This document shows positions 17,701-25,658 of a stretch of DNA of 39,097 nucleotides, one piece after another. The translations under genes and the position numbers were made by a program. Source of the DNA: an uncultured Verrucomicrobia subdivision 3 bacterium (GTDB lineage Bacteria; Verrucomicrobiota; Verrucomicrobiia; Limisphaerales; DASXHY01). How positions within the stretch are numbered: the stretch's first letter is position 1; each line of letters starts with the position of its first letter. The notes beneath the pieces are model-generated. The model saw only the letters and a program-made list of their open reading frames with translations. It was not told where the DNA came from and ran no database searches. The stretch spans positions 1 through 39,097 of the forward strand of contig CALBZA010000019.1 of the NCBI GenBank assembly GCA_937890005.1. The letters are read 5' to 3'.

Positions 17701-20147
17701 CCGATCGAGCGCGCGTTTTCAAGCCGGACAGTGCGGTCGGCAGTGATGTTGATCGTGCTGAAGTCGGCAGTGTGATTGATTCCGTTGCCGCCATTGGGAA
17801 TGGCGCCGCCGTTCCAGTTCGTCGATTCGTCCCAGAAGCCATCGGCATCGACGATCCATGTTCCGCTGCCGTAAGTGATCGGAACGTAAACCGCAAAGGT
17901 GGCATAGGCGTTCGCACCTGCAGCGTCGCTGACACGGACGGTGATATGATTCATGCCGCCGTTGTTCGCCCCGGGCGTTCCGGAAAGCAGTCCGGCCGGA
18001 CTGATGTTGATCCACGCAGGCCCGGAAGCCTTGGTGAAGGTGAGTGTGTCGGATGGATTCAAATCGGTTGCATAGGCCGAGATGTTCGTGGTGAACGGCG
18101 CGAATGGCACGGCCTCTCCGAGATCGATCAGATCGGCTGAAAATGTTGGCGGCGTGTTGGTCATGAGCGCAGCCACCTGAGCCGGGGTGAGGGCGTAGTC
18201 GGCAATCTGGACGTCGTCGATCGCGCCATTGAACAACGGGTCTGCAATGAACTGGCTTTTGCCGATGTAGTTGAACGCCGGTTTGAAGTTGGCCGGAGTG
18301 ATCGAGATGCTTCCGGATGCGGCAAGAACGCCGTTCGTGTAAAGACGTCCCATGCCGCCGCTCAGAGTGAAACAGACGTGCTGCCATTCGTTGGCCGGGA
18401 GGGGGCTTCCCGCTTCGAGTATCTGTTCGCCTCCACCGTTGCGGATGGCAAAGCGCAATCGTCCGCTGCTCGCACTCGGTGTGAGGAACAGGTATTGCGT
18501 GGTATCGTTTCCGAAATCGAACAGACGCTGCCAGTTTCCACCGCCATTCCAGTTGACCCACGCCGCAAAGCTGAACGCGTTGCTGCTCGCGATGTTTGCG
18601 GGCAGCTGGACGTAGTTGTTGGCGCCATCGAGCACAAGGGCCTCGCCACGGACCCCGTTGGTGTAAGCCGGCGCACTTGCAGTGAGCGCATTGTTTCCAA
18701 AGCCGGACGAATCGAGCGCATTTTGGTCGAAGAAATATTGCGCAACACTGCGCGTGCCGTTGTCCGGCATCGCCTGCGTGTAGGAAAGATTGGAAACCTT
18801 GTCGCGATACGTCACTCCCGCTTCAGTCAGTGAACCGTTATCCCATGATGAACCGTTATCCCATGAAAGACGGCGCACGTCCTCAACCCAGTTGTAGAGC
18901 GCGTAGCGTTCGACGAACGGCGTGTTCTCCAGCATGTCGATCATGGCCGCGATACAGGCCTGCTGCTGCGCATACGTGGGATCCGCGCAACCGGTCCAGT
19001 TTGCGCCATTGTTCCATTCGGTGACCCAGAGGGGACGCTTCACCTGATCGTAGGTGGCTTTGAGAAAATTGTACATCTGATTGGCGGCGCCGCTCGGATT
19101 CGAGGGATCGAAACACCAGTAGTAATGAACCGCCACGAAATCGACGCGCAATCCGGCGGCATCGGCCTGTTGCATGAAGGGATAAAGCCAGCTGTTGCGG
19201 CCGCCGTCCGTGACCGCCGGCGAACCGACGCGAAGCCCCGTCGCCAACAGGTCGGGCCATGCGGAAATCGCCGTGTTCACCGACATGTTGGCCTGATCCG
19301 AACCGTCCGGCTCGTTGTATCCGAGAACGGTGTTGATGCCGCGGACTTTCCAGTTCTGATCCAGTCCGGGCCACCATTGATTCTGACGAATGGCGACGTA
19401 TTCGATGTCGCGCGTCGAATTCTGGTCGAGGTTCCAGTTGTATTTCCAAAGCACGTTGAGCGGGCCCTCGATGTTTCCGGCGATGCCCTTCTTGCTCACC
19501 CAGCGCCAGGGCGTGATGTAGATGAACCGAACCTTTTTATCGAGGTTGGGCGGCAGCGCGCCGATTTCGAGATCGCCATCCTGTGCGACGTAACTCTTGC
19601 TGAATCCCGTGCCGCTGGTGTTCTGCGCGAACACGGCCATGTAGCCGCGTTTCAATCGGAACGAACTGATGTTCATGTCCAACGCGCCGAGACCGTTGCC
19701 GGTGTAATAGACGTACTGGCTGAATTGCGCCGAGCTGCCGGTGAAGTTCGGTCCCGTGAAGGCTTGAAGCGGCTGGAACGTGGAACTGTGCGGAATGATC
19801 ACCGCGCCGGACTGGCCGTATTGAACGACGCGAACGTTGTTGTCCGCGATTGCAACCGCGCCATTCACGCGCACCTGGTTGAGAAAAGTCGCGACGGTGG
19901 CGGAAGGTTTCACGCCGGTGAGGAACAGCCATGAATCCGGCGATGTGAGATCGATCACACAACCGGAAAGCGGTACGGCGGAGTTGGTCAGCCAAAGTTC
20001 GGTCTTTCCCGAAAGCGTGGCGGTGACGCCACCGAGCGATGCGAATTTGTGGACGCCGTTGGTGAAAACCAGTTGCGCCTGGGCGGCGAAAGTCGAACAC
20101 AGCAGTGCGATGAGGAACTTCGCGGAAAAACGGCTAGCGAGAGTCAT
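14739..20147 (-). CDS. Giant secreted protein with GH-like domain, two LamG domains and autotransporter-type beta-strand repeats
   Basis: 1802 residues from the ATG at 20147, preceded by GGAAG and opening a clean signal peptide (MTLASRFSAKF, then LIALLCSTFAAQAQ). Residues about 190-430 look like a glycoside-hydrolase catalytic core of the GH128-like type: LGYNEPDGSDQA supplies a candidate acid/base Glu and LWVTEWNNGANW a candidate nucleophile Glu, with HYYW between them. Next come a LamG/concanavalin-like domain (AQYFFDQNALDSSGFGNNAL), an Ig-like domain, and autotransporter-associated beta-strand repeats (KSGAGTLVLAGSNPLKG, KSGPGNLTLAAANTHSG, KTGLGQLVLSGANTYSG). A second LamG domain is embedded among these repeats. 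The C-terminus ends in VFYRLVYP. No translocator barrel is present, so secretion is not by a classical autotransporter. Confidence 0.85.
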   Translation of the reverse strand: MTLASRFSAKFLIALLCSTFAAQAQLVFTNGVHKFASLGGVTATLSGKTELWLTNSAVPLSGCVIDLTSPDSWLFLTGVKPSATVATFLNQVRVNGAVAIADNNVRVVQYGQSGAVIIPHSSTFQPLQAFTGPNFTGSSAQFSQYVYYTGNGLGALDMNISSFRLKRGYMAVFAQNTSGTGFSKSYVAQDGDLEIGALPPNLDKKVRFIYITPWRWVSKKGIAGNIEGPLNVLWKYNWNLDQNSTRDIEYVAIRQNQWWPGLDQNWKVRGINTVLGYNEPDGSDQANMSVNTAISAWPDLLATGLRVGSPAVTDGGRNSWLYPFMQQADAAGLRVDFVAVHYYWCFDPSNPSGAANQMYNFLKATYDQVKRPLWVTEWNNGANWTGCADPTYAQQQACIAAMIDMLENTPFVERYALYNWVEDVRRLSWDNGSSWDNGSLTEAGVTYRDKVSNLSYTQAMPDNGTRSVAQYFFDQNALDSSGFGNNALTASAPAYTNGVRGEALVLDGANNYVQLPANIASSNAFSFAAWVNWNGGGNWQRLFDFGNDTTQYLFLTPSASSGRLRFAIRNGGGEQILEAGSPLPANEWQHVCFTLSGGMGRLYTNGVLAASGSISITPANFKPAFNYIGKSQFIADPLFNGAIDDVQIADYALTPAQVAALMTNTPPTFSADLIDLGEAVPFAPFTTNISAYATDLNPSDTLTFTKASGPAWINISPAGLLSGTPGANNGGMNHITVRVSDAAGANAYATFAVYVPITYGSGTWIVDADGFWDESTNWNGGAIPNGGNGINHTADFSTINITADRTVRLENARSIGTLRFGDISGAQNWNLTSDGPALTLDAGLSSPSIQVNQNTATLALPVDGANGFTKSGAGTLVLAGSNPLKGTVFIDTSLTSGSSGNTRIAHPNALSSVTNISIRNNNSGTSTLQFDGSQGDVITPASISLSGRTINSAAIQNLSGSNSINGGISLGSGGSFYVLQSDSGTLNLGGMLSAGSSATGTRTFTFQGAGNFHVSGPLVNGSATNNLTKSGPGNLTLAAANTHSGTNRISGGMLTLAHSGALQNSTLDMNAADSGILRFSGITAASLGGLTGTRPITLANLSNAPVTLSFGGSGLNQTYSGVFTGPGSIIKTGSGTATLAALNTFTGTTRVNGGVLALGNGFTLQNSTLDLNGSDSGRISFGNYATANLGGLMGSGNLWLTNGIGAPLTLNVGGNGQDTAFAGVLAGSGHLHKTGLGQLVLSGANTYSGNTIISGGTLALSRDPIVKFTFDSVGGGIVTNTGTGGSALNGTIVNSSTGVSFVPGRVGNALNVSGDGSFVAISNRVTSTDGNTPGANWTLALWIRTAQTGAGYAYQGDGGWGSGNTAFYLNQGNTSSGTRVGAVRWGGGWLTGNASVNNGQWRHIAIANNNGIKSIYVDGNLDATVNTWNNPGTGNQFWIGGTANNGDGVAKLNGQLDEVAIYNRALSIVELRSLTNAIPGATPGNFGGQLPTATALMISESGTFDLGGNSQAIASLSDYSGTGGLMTNSGAAPATLTINGNAGSTTFSGTIADAALTNAITLLKSGASTTILSGTNTHRGSTLVNAGTLLIEGRLSESPVSVAGTGRLGGNGTIDGTVTVQSGATLAPGTSIGHLTVNNDVTLEPGSVLELEISAANLTNDVLSVAGTLTGNGTLLVSNIGGTLSGGMKFKLLEAAVINGSFASLVLPPLEGGMDWNFSLETGELSVIATNAPALATAVSENSLTLSWPAGHLGWRLQVQTNSLGTGLGNNWVDVPNSAFTNQMTLPVDPENGAVFYRLVYP

Positions 20148-20336
20148 GAAATAAAACTTCCGGTTTCTGATTTCGTTGCCGGTCGGCATGCAACTGCTGC
20201 ATGAATCAGACCGGCGCACGTGTCTGGCAAGGTAAAGGAAACTCAGCTCACTGGCGAACGCTTTGCCGTCACCCATTTGGGTGACGGGGCAGTTGTTCTC
20301 GTTTCGCGTCCCCGGTGATTTCGGATGCGATGAGCT
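20148..20336 (-). promoter_or_regulatory. Structured leader upstream of the giant secreted protein
   Basis: The 189 bases between the tatD stop and the start codon contain several hairpins. One is a perfect 9-bp stem with a 4-base loop (20266-20274 with 20279-20287, CCGTCACCC/GGGTGACGG), followed on the minus strand by CAAAGC. Another is CATGCA/TGCATG near 20188-20204. The GACGGCAAAGC string recalls part of the c-di-GMP-I riboswitch, but the matching upstream GGCAAACC half is absent, so no riboswitch class is assigned. Confidence 0.35.
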
Positions 20337-21149
20337 TTACCGAAGCTTTGGAAAAAATTCGTGCGCGGTGTGGCAGGTGGCGGCGCTGAGTTCTTCCAAT
20401 GTGCAGCCTTTCACCTGCGCGACAGTTTCGGAAAGTTCCTTCACGTAGGCGGGTTCACAACGTTTTCCGCGATAGGGCACCGGCGCAAGGAACGGACAAT
20501 CGGTTTCCAGCATGAACTTGCCCATCGGTGTTGCGGCGATCACGTCGCGCACATTCTGACCGTTTTTGAACGTGGCGATTCCGGTGAAACTCACGATCGA
20601 GTTCAGCGCCAAAATCCGATGCATCGTGGATACATCGCCGGCAAAACAGTGAAAGACGCCGCGAACTTTTGATGCGAAGGGTTCCAGAATGGCGAGTGTG
20701 TCTTCCACGCAATCACCACGCTGATGAATCACGCAGTTCAGGCCCAGTTCCGCAGCGACTTCGAGTTGTTGAATGAAGAGCGCGGCCTGTCTGGCTTTGT
20801 AACGTTCGTCGTCAGCGGCAGTGCCATTCGAGTGCGTGCTCGGCAATCGATAGTAGTCCAATCCAGTTTCTCCAATCGCGACGACTTTTGGATGCCTTGC
20901 CAGTTCGCAAAGTTCTGAGCGAATGTCATTCGGCGCTTCCAGAGCGTCTGATGGATGCCATCCAGCCACCGCGTAAACGGAATCGAAACGTTCCGCCAGT
21001 GCGATTGCGCGGCGGTTGCTTTCGAGATTGGTGCCGATGGAAATCATCCGGCTGATTCCGGCGGCATGGGCGCGTTCGATCACCTGAGTGATGTCGGTCT
21101 GGAAATCTGGATAGTCGAGATGCGCGTGGGTGTCGTAGAAGGTCGGCAT
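20337..21149 (-). CDS. tatD: TatD-family metal-dependent hydrolase (DNase)
   Basis: 270 residues, the usual TatD length. Metal-site motifs of the amidohydrolase-like TIM barrel are all present: YDTHAHLDYPDF at the N-terminus, AVAGWHPSD, VVAIGETGLDYYR, a central NCVIHQRGD, GVFHCFAGD and the C-terminal MLETDCPFLAPVPYRGKRCEP. TatD proteins have 3'-5' exonuclease activity on single-stranded DNA and RNA. It is third in a tight minus-strand cluster, 24 bases after the TIGR03790 gene. The cluster order is MBL hydrolase, TIGR03790, tatD. Confidence 0.93.
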   Translation of the reverse strand: MPTFYDTHAHLDYPDFQTDITQVIERAHAAGISRMISIGTNLESNRRAIALAERFDSVYAVAGWHPSDALEAPNDIRSELCELARHPKVVAIGETGLDYYRLPSTHSNGTAADDERYKARQAALFIQQLEVAAELGLNCVIHQRGDCVEDTLAILEPFASKVRGVFHCFAGDVSTMHRILALNSIVSFTGIATFKNGQNVRDVIAATPMGKFMLETDCPFLAPVPYRGKRCEPAYVKELSETVAQVKGCTLEELSAATCHTAHEFFPKLR

Positions 21150-21173
21150 GAAAACGGGCGGCGGATAATGGAG

Positions 21174-22847
21174 TCAGCGGGCAAGATTCTCGTAATTTTC
21201 GGCGGCTTCATTCTTGCCCAGCTTGCGCGCCAGGGAGGCAAGCTTGCGATAGACATCGGATTTGCCCGGATAATTCGGGTTTTCCTGAAGAATTTTCGCC
21301 AGCACTTCAACGGCTTCCTGTGTGCGGTCGAGTTCCACCAGCTTGTCGGAAAGGTTGAGTCGAATCCGAACGCGCTGTAGCGGCGATGGATCAAGGTTCA
21401 GCGCGCGTTCCCACATTTCAGCGGCGGACGATGGCTTGCCTCCGGCGGAGTAAAGGTCGGCAAGTTTCTCGGTCAGCACGGCGCTTTGTTTCGTGAGGGG
21501 GATTCCTTCAAGCAGGGCGGTTATCTGAATGGCCGGAACTGGACGTGCCAGATTCACATTCACCAGCCGGAGGAAAGACCATTCAAGCCATTTGCTCTTT
21601 TGTGCGGCGAGTTCCTCATGCTGCTGCTGCGCAGACTTGGAAACCGGCCGGTAAAGGGGATCGCCGACAATGGTGGTCTGCCACGAAAGCGTCGCCTGAG
21701 CTGCATAGGCGGCTTCGCCGAAACTGAAGCCCTGGAACAAAAACCTGCCCGCAAAGACCGCAATGTCCGGAGTGCCGCCGAGGTAAGGTTCCGCCACTGA
21801 ACCCATCGAGATCGTCGCGCCCTTGGCGAGCAGCGGGCCAACCCAGTTCTGTTTGTCGTTGCGAAGACGGGCCGCGCTGTAGGAATGAAGGTGATAGGCG
21901 AACGCGCCGGGCATGAACTCCACATGTTCGCTCAGAAACGGTCCTGAAACGTCGTTGTCATACCATCCCGCGTAGAACGCAATCTGGCTCATCGGGAACG
22001 AAGCGGGGAAAGTTCCTGCGTTGGTATCGACGATCGTTTCGAATCCGGTGTGCCGGCAGATTTCCGCCGCGCCGCGCATCCAGGCGTCGCCTATGGCGTA
22101 GTTCGTGTCTGCGATGTTCCGAATGTCGATGTAGGCGCGTCCCCACAGCCCGTTCGTTTCCGCTTCCATGGCCTTGTCCACGAGGCCGCGGGCGATGTCT
22201 GCGGTCGGGCCGTCCAGTCGCGTCACCATCAACACGCCGTTGGTCGGATGGAACAGTGCGGCGTTGGTGGAGCCGTAGAGATGGTTTGGCGCGGGGCCGG
22301 TGATGGGCAGGTGTTGTTCGATCAACGGAAGCAGCGCCAGTTCCGTATCGACACAGGCCTCGTTGCGACGCAGTTCGGTACGGATCGATGCCGCTTCCTT
22401 TTCCTTCAGCGCCTCGAAGGGCTTGATTCGATACGGCACACCGTAACAGAGCACGGCGTAACGGATTTTGGATTCAGCCGGCTTCCAGACGATTCGGCTG
22501 GAGCCGTTCGTGTTGCGCACGATTTCAGAACGGATGGTCCAAAGTTTTTGGTCCGCAATTTTCTCCGCGAGCGGCTTTTCGAGTTTGTCCACGTATTCGG
22601 TCCGCGAAATGTCGTCCTCGGTCGGCAGCGCAAAGCCGAACACCTGATTTTTGGGCACGGAACGTTTCGATGCGTAGTAATCGGCAACCTGCTTCGACTC
22701 CGGCACCCGCGTGTTGTAGATGACAATGACCTCGTCACCCGGATTTGCCGCTTCGCTTCGCAGTGCTGGCAGGAGGAGAACCGATGCCACCGCGACCTGA
22801 ACCCATAATTTTCTGAGAATCGCTTTCACTTGGAATGAACCGGACAA
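21174..22847 (-). CDS. TIGR03790 family protein with C-terminal TPR-like repeats
   Basis: 557 residues with an N-terminal signal peptide or anchor (KLWVQVAVASVLLLPALRSEA). The body matches the TIGR03790 pattern: VIVIYNTRVPESKQVADYYA near the start, SKRSVPKNQVFGF, YAVLCYGVPYRI, LWGRAYIDIRNI, AFYAGWYDND, FMPGAFAYHLHSYSA, ISMGSVAEPYLGGTPD and TTIVGDPLYRP. The last 110 residues form TPR-like helices (EMWERALNLDPSP, DRTQEAVEVLAKILQENPNY). The family is common in Verrucomicrobia, Planctomycetes and Acidobacteria and has no assigned activity; it is presumably periplasmic. It lies 16 bases downstream of the MBL hydrolase gene, as part of an operon. Confidence 0.88.
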   Translation of the reverse strand: MSGSFQVKAILRKLWVQVAVASVLLLPALRSEAANPGDEVIVIYNTRVPESKQVADYYASKRSVPKNQVFGFALPTEDDISRTEYVDKLEKPLAEKIADQKLWTIRSEIVRNTNGSSRIVWKPAESKIRYAVLCYGVPYRIKPFEALKEKEAASIRTELRRNEACVDTELALLPLIEQHLPITGPAPNHLYGSTNAALFHPTNGVLMVTRLDGPTADIARGLVDKAMEAETNGLWGRAYIDIRNIADTNYAIGDAWMRGAAEICRHTGFETIVDTNAGTFPASFPMSQIAFYAGWYDNDVSGPFLSEHVEFMPGAFAYHLHSYSAARLRNDKQNWVGPLLAKGATISMGSVAEPYLGGTPDIAVFAGRFLFQGFSFGEAAYAAQATLSWQTTIVGDPLYRPVSKSAQQQHEELAAQKSKWLEWSFLRLVNVNLARPVPAIQITALLEGIPLTKQSAVLTEKLADLYSAGGKPSSAAEMWERALNLDPSPLQRVRIRLNLSDKLVELDRTQEAVEVLAKILQENPNYPGKSDVYRKLASLARKLGKNEAAENYENLAR

Positions 22848-22863
22848 TACACAGTTTTTACGG

Positions 22864-23649
22864 TTAATCCAAATTGATCTTCAATCCGTCCCACGCCAGC
22901 CTCACGCCCGGCGGCAGTTCGGCCTGGGCAAGATCGTGGTCGTAATCGTGGGTCAGGTGAGTGAAATAGGTTTCCCTGGCGTTGATGCGCCGGGCAGCCG
23001 TCAACGCTTCGTCCAGGCACATGTGCGTGGGATGCGGCTGATACCGCAATGCGTCCAGCACGGCGATGTCGGCGCCGCGCGCCGCTGCCACCGCCGGCTC
23101 GGTCACTTCCTTGCAGTCGCTGTAATAGGCAAGCCGTTTGCGCCCGTTCTGAACGAACACATAGCCGTTCGTCATGATGCTGCCGTGGGGCAGGGGAAAC
23201 GGTGTGATTTCAAGGTCGCCGATCGAAAACTGCCCATCGACCACATGCGGTTCCGGCATGAAATAACCTTTCGGCCAGGGACCGTCATGAAAGGCGTAAA
23301 TATAAACGCGCTTCAAGACATCCATCGTGAGCTGGTTGGCATAAATCGGCAGGGGAACACCGCCACGCAAATCGCAGAATCGCCGACAGTCGTCCAGCCC
23401 CATGATGTGATCGGCGTGCGGATGCGTGAAGATCACAGCGTCCACGTCGCGGATGTTTTCGCGCAGGCATTGAATCCGAAGTTCCGGTGTGGTGTCGATG
23501 AGCAGCCGGATTTTGTCGGTGGCGATGTAAATCGACGGGCGTGTGCGGTGGTTTTTCGGATTCGCCAGAAACTCCGGTGGATAATCTTTTCCGATGAGCG
23601 GCACGCCCTGCGATGTGCCGGTTCCAAGAAACGTGAGAGTGAACGACAT
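22864..23649 (-). CDS. MBL-fold metallohydrolase, PhnP-like
   Basis: 261 residues. The start matches the PhnP/lipoate-linked MBL group (FLGTGTSQGVPLIG). The metal-binding motif THPHADHIMGLDD is intact, giving all of HxHxDH. Further ligands appear at PLPHGSIMTNGYVF, YYSDCKEV (the Asp) and FTHLTHDYDHD (the final His). The enzyme is thus expected to be an active zinc or manganese phosphodiesterase or hydrolase in the cytoplasm. PhnP itself cleaves a cyclic ribose phosphate in phosphonate breakdown, but no phn genes are present, so that role should not be carried over. It is first in the minus-strand cluster with TIGR03790 and tatD. Confidence 0.88.
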   Translation of the reverse strand: MSFTLTFLGTGTSQGVPLIGKDYPPEFLANPKNHRTRPSIYIATDKIRLLIDTTPELRIQCLRENIRDVDAVIFTHPHADHIMGLDDCRRFCDLRGGVPLPIYANQLTMDVLKRVYIYAFHDGPWPKGYFMPEPHVVDGQFSIGDLEITPFPLPHGSIMTNGYVFVQNGRKRLAYYSDCKEVTEPAVAAARGADIAVLDALRYQPHPTHMCLDEALTAARRINARETYFTHLTHDYDHDLAQAELPPGVRLAWDGLKINLD

Positions 23650-23702
23650 TTTAAATTTTTCTTTCGCTGCCGGATTCCGGAAGCTTGAATCTCAATCGAT
23701 TT

Positions 23703-23837
23703 TCAACCGCGGATGAACATGGACTCGCACAGAAAAAATTGGCCGAAGCCCGGGTTGCGGAAGTTCCCGGCCTCGATTCGTTGGCTTTCTTCCATGATCT
23801 GTGGCGATCTGTATTCATCGTTCATCGATGGTTAAAA
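23703..23837. repeat. Imperfect inverted pair of a CGGATGAACATGGA / ATCTGTGG repeat
   Basis: The left arm (about 23703-23737) reads ACCGCGGATGAACATGG then CACAGA. The right arm (about 23797-23837) reads ATCTGTGGCGATCTG then CATCGATGGTTAAA. The reverse complement of the right arm (TTTTAACCATCGATGAAC..) is recognisably similar to the left. It occupies the divergent promoter gap of recN and the MBL hydrolase gene. Confidence 0.45.
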
Positions 23838-23857
23838 CCCGAGCTGAAAAACTAACC

Positions 23858-25585
23858 ATGTTGTCCGTCCTGCGCATTAAAAACCTCGCCCTGGTGGCCG
23901 ACCTGACGCTGGAACTCCAGCCCGGCTACAACGTCATCACCGGCGAAACCGGCGCGGGGAAATCGATCATTATCGGCGCGCTCAACCTTGTCCTCGGCGA
24001 ACGCGCGGATCGCACATTGATCCGGTCCGGAAGCGACAGCTGTTCGGTGGAAGCGGTGTTCGACATCAGCCGGCTGAAGTCGCCGCTCAAGACTTTTCTT
24101 GAAGAAAACGGACTGGAACCGTGCGAGGACAACCAGCTTGTTCTCAAACGCACATTTACCAGTGCGGGATCGAATCGCCAGTTTGTGAATGGCTCGCCTG
24201 CGACGCTCAGCGCACTGGCAACAATCGGTGAATGGCTGGTCGATATGCACGGGCCGCACGATCATCAATCGCTGCTGCATCCGTCGAAGCAACTGGCGAT
24301 TCTCGATGCATTTGGAGGTTTGCAGGAGGAGCGCGATGAATTTGCCGGGCTTGTGCAGCGACGGTCCGCTGTCGAGGCGGAAAAGGCGGCACTGATCATT
24401 GATGAGAAAACCTACGCGCAGCAGCTCGATCTCCTGCGATTTCAGGTGAACGAAATTTCCGCCGCGCGACTTCAGCCCGGTGAAGATGAAATGGTCGAAC
24501 AGGAGTATCAGCGCGCGAGCAACGCCGCGAAGTTGCTTCAGCTCAGCCAGGCCGCGCTCGATTTGCTGGCGGAGAACGAAAGCGCTTTGATCACTCAGGC
24601 GGGTGTTATCGGCCGGACATTGCAGGAGTTGCATCGCATTGATCCGGGAGCCGCCGGTCTCGTCGCGCTGCATGAGCAGGCGGTCAGTGCGCTTGGTGAA
24701 TTGCAGACGGAATTGTCACGATATGCGGACAAGGTGGACATCGATCCGGAGCGACTGCAGGAGCTGGAGGAACGCATCACGCTGCTGCATTCCCTGAAAC
24801 GGAAGTATGGCGGAAACGTGGCCGAAGTGATTGCATTCGGCGAGGAAGCGAAGCGCAAGCTCCAGAGTCTCGAACAACGCGATGAAGAACTCGCGCGTCT
24901 CAATGCGCAGCTGGAAAAGCTGGACAAAGAGATCCGAAAGGTCGGAACGGATTTGTCGGCAAAGCGTCGCAAGGTCATTCCACAGCTCAGCAAAGCGGTG
25001 AGCAAACAGCTCAACGATCTTGGTTTCAAACAGAGCCGCCTCGATGTCGCCATCGCGACGCAGGAGTTTCGGGTTCCGGGTTCCGAGTTCCGGGTGGGAG
25101 AAACCTCAAACTCGAAACTCGAAACTTCGAACTTAAAACTCAACCCCGCAGGCTTTGATTCGATTGAATTTCAATTTGCACCGAATCCCGGTGAACCGGC
25201 CAAACCACTTCGTGCGATTGCTTCATCCGGTGAACTTGCGCGCGTCATGCTGGCATTGAAAACAGTCCTTGCAGCGGAAGACGAAATTCCCGTGCTTGTC
25301 TTTGATGAAGTGGACGCCAATGTCGGTGGCGAGACGGCGAATGTGGTTGGCGAGAAAATGCAGCAGATCGCTGCGAAGCGACAGGTGCTCAGCATCACGC
25401 ATCTGCCGCAGGTCGCCGCGACCGCTTCCGCGCATTACGTCGTGACGAAGCAGGTGAAGGACGGCAGGACGATTTCGGAAATTCAGTTGCTCGACCGCAA
25501 GGCGCGCGTCGCCGAGTTGACCCGCATGCTGGGCGGCCAGACGGACGCCGCGCGGAAACATGCGGAGGCGATGTTGAAGGGATGA
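23858..25585 (+). CDS. recN: DNA repair protein RecN
   Basis: 575 residues from the ATG at 23858, which gives the family's N-terminus MLSVLRIKNLALV; the frame is open further upstream but not conserved in style. RecN is an SMC-like ATPase acting early in double-strand-break repair. The Walker A motif GETGAGKS is at 29-36, a long coiled coil covers the middle (about 150-400), and the signature ASSGELARVMLALK and Walker B PVLVFDEVDANVGG follow near 455 and 478. The motif QVLSITHLPQVAA is also present. Between the coiled coil and the C-terminal ATPase lobe (residues about 403-428) the frame runs through a palindromic repeat encoding EFRVPGSEFRVGETSNSK and on. This segment is foreign to the family but keeps the frame. 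Confidence 0.94.
   Translation: MLSVLRIKNLALVADLTLELQPGYNVITGETGAGKSIIIGALNLVLGERADRTLIRSGSDSCSVEAVFDISRLKSPLKTFLEENGLEPCEDNQLVLKRTFTSAGSNRQFVNGSPATLSALATIGEWLVDMHGPHDHQSLLHPSKQLAILDAFGGLQEERDEFAGLVQRRSAVEAEKAALIIDEKTYAQQLDLLRFQVNEISAARLQPGEDEMVEQEYQRASNAAKLLQLSQAALDLLAENESALITQAGVIGRTLQELHRIDPGAAGLVALHEQAVSALGELQTELSRYADKVDIDPERLQELEERITLLHSLKRKYGGNVAEVIAFGEEAKRKLQSLEQRDEELARLNAQLEKLDKEIRKVGTDLSAKRRKVIPQLSKAVSKQLNDLGFKQSRLDVAIATQEFRVPGSEFRVGETSNSKLETSNLKLNPAGFDSIEFQFAPNPGEPAKPLRAIASSGELARVMLALKTVLAAEDEIPVLVFDEVDANVGGETANVVGEKMQQIAAKRQVLSITHLPQVAATASAHYVVTKQVKDGRTISEIQLLDRKARVAELTRMLGGQTDAARKHAEAMLKG
25064..25140. repeat. Palindromic repeat inserted in frame inside recN
   Basis: The left half (25064-25095) is built of GGGTTCCGAGTT-type units. 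The right half (25109-25140) is built of CTCGAAACTCGAAACT units. The halves are imperfect reverse complements. Both sit in the loop before the conserved FDSIEFQFAPNPGEP of RecN. Confidence 0.7.
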
Positions 25586-25658
25586 AGGGTTTTCTGAAGG
25601 GGGGAATGGTTGAACTTCGTATGCTGCGTTCCGCGATTACGGATTCATCTGCCCCGCG

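Noticed and set aside
20266..20336. c-di-GMP-I riboswitch
   Set aside because: Only a GACGGCAAAGC-like string is present. The paired upstream GGCAAACC element and tetraloop receptor are not found.
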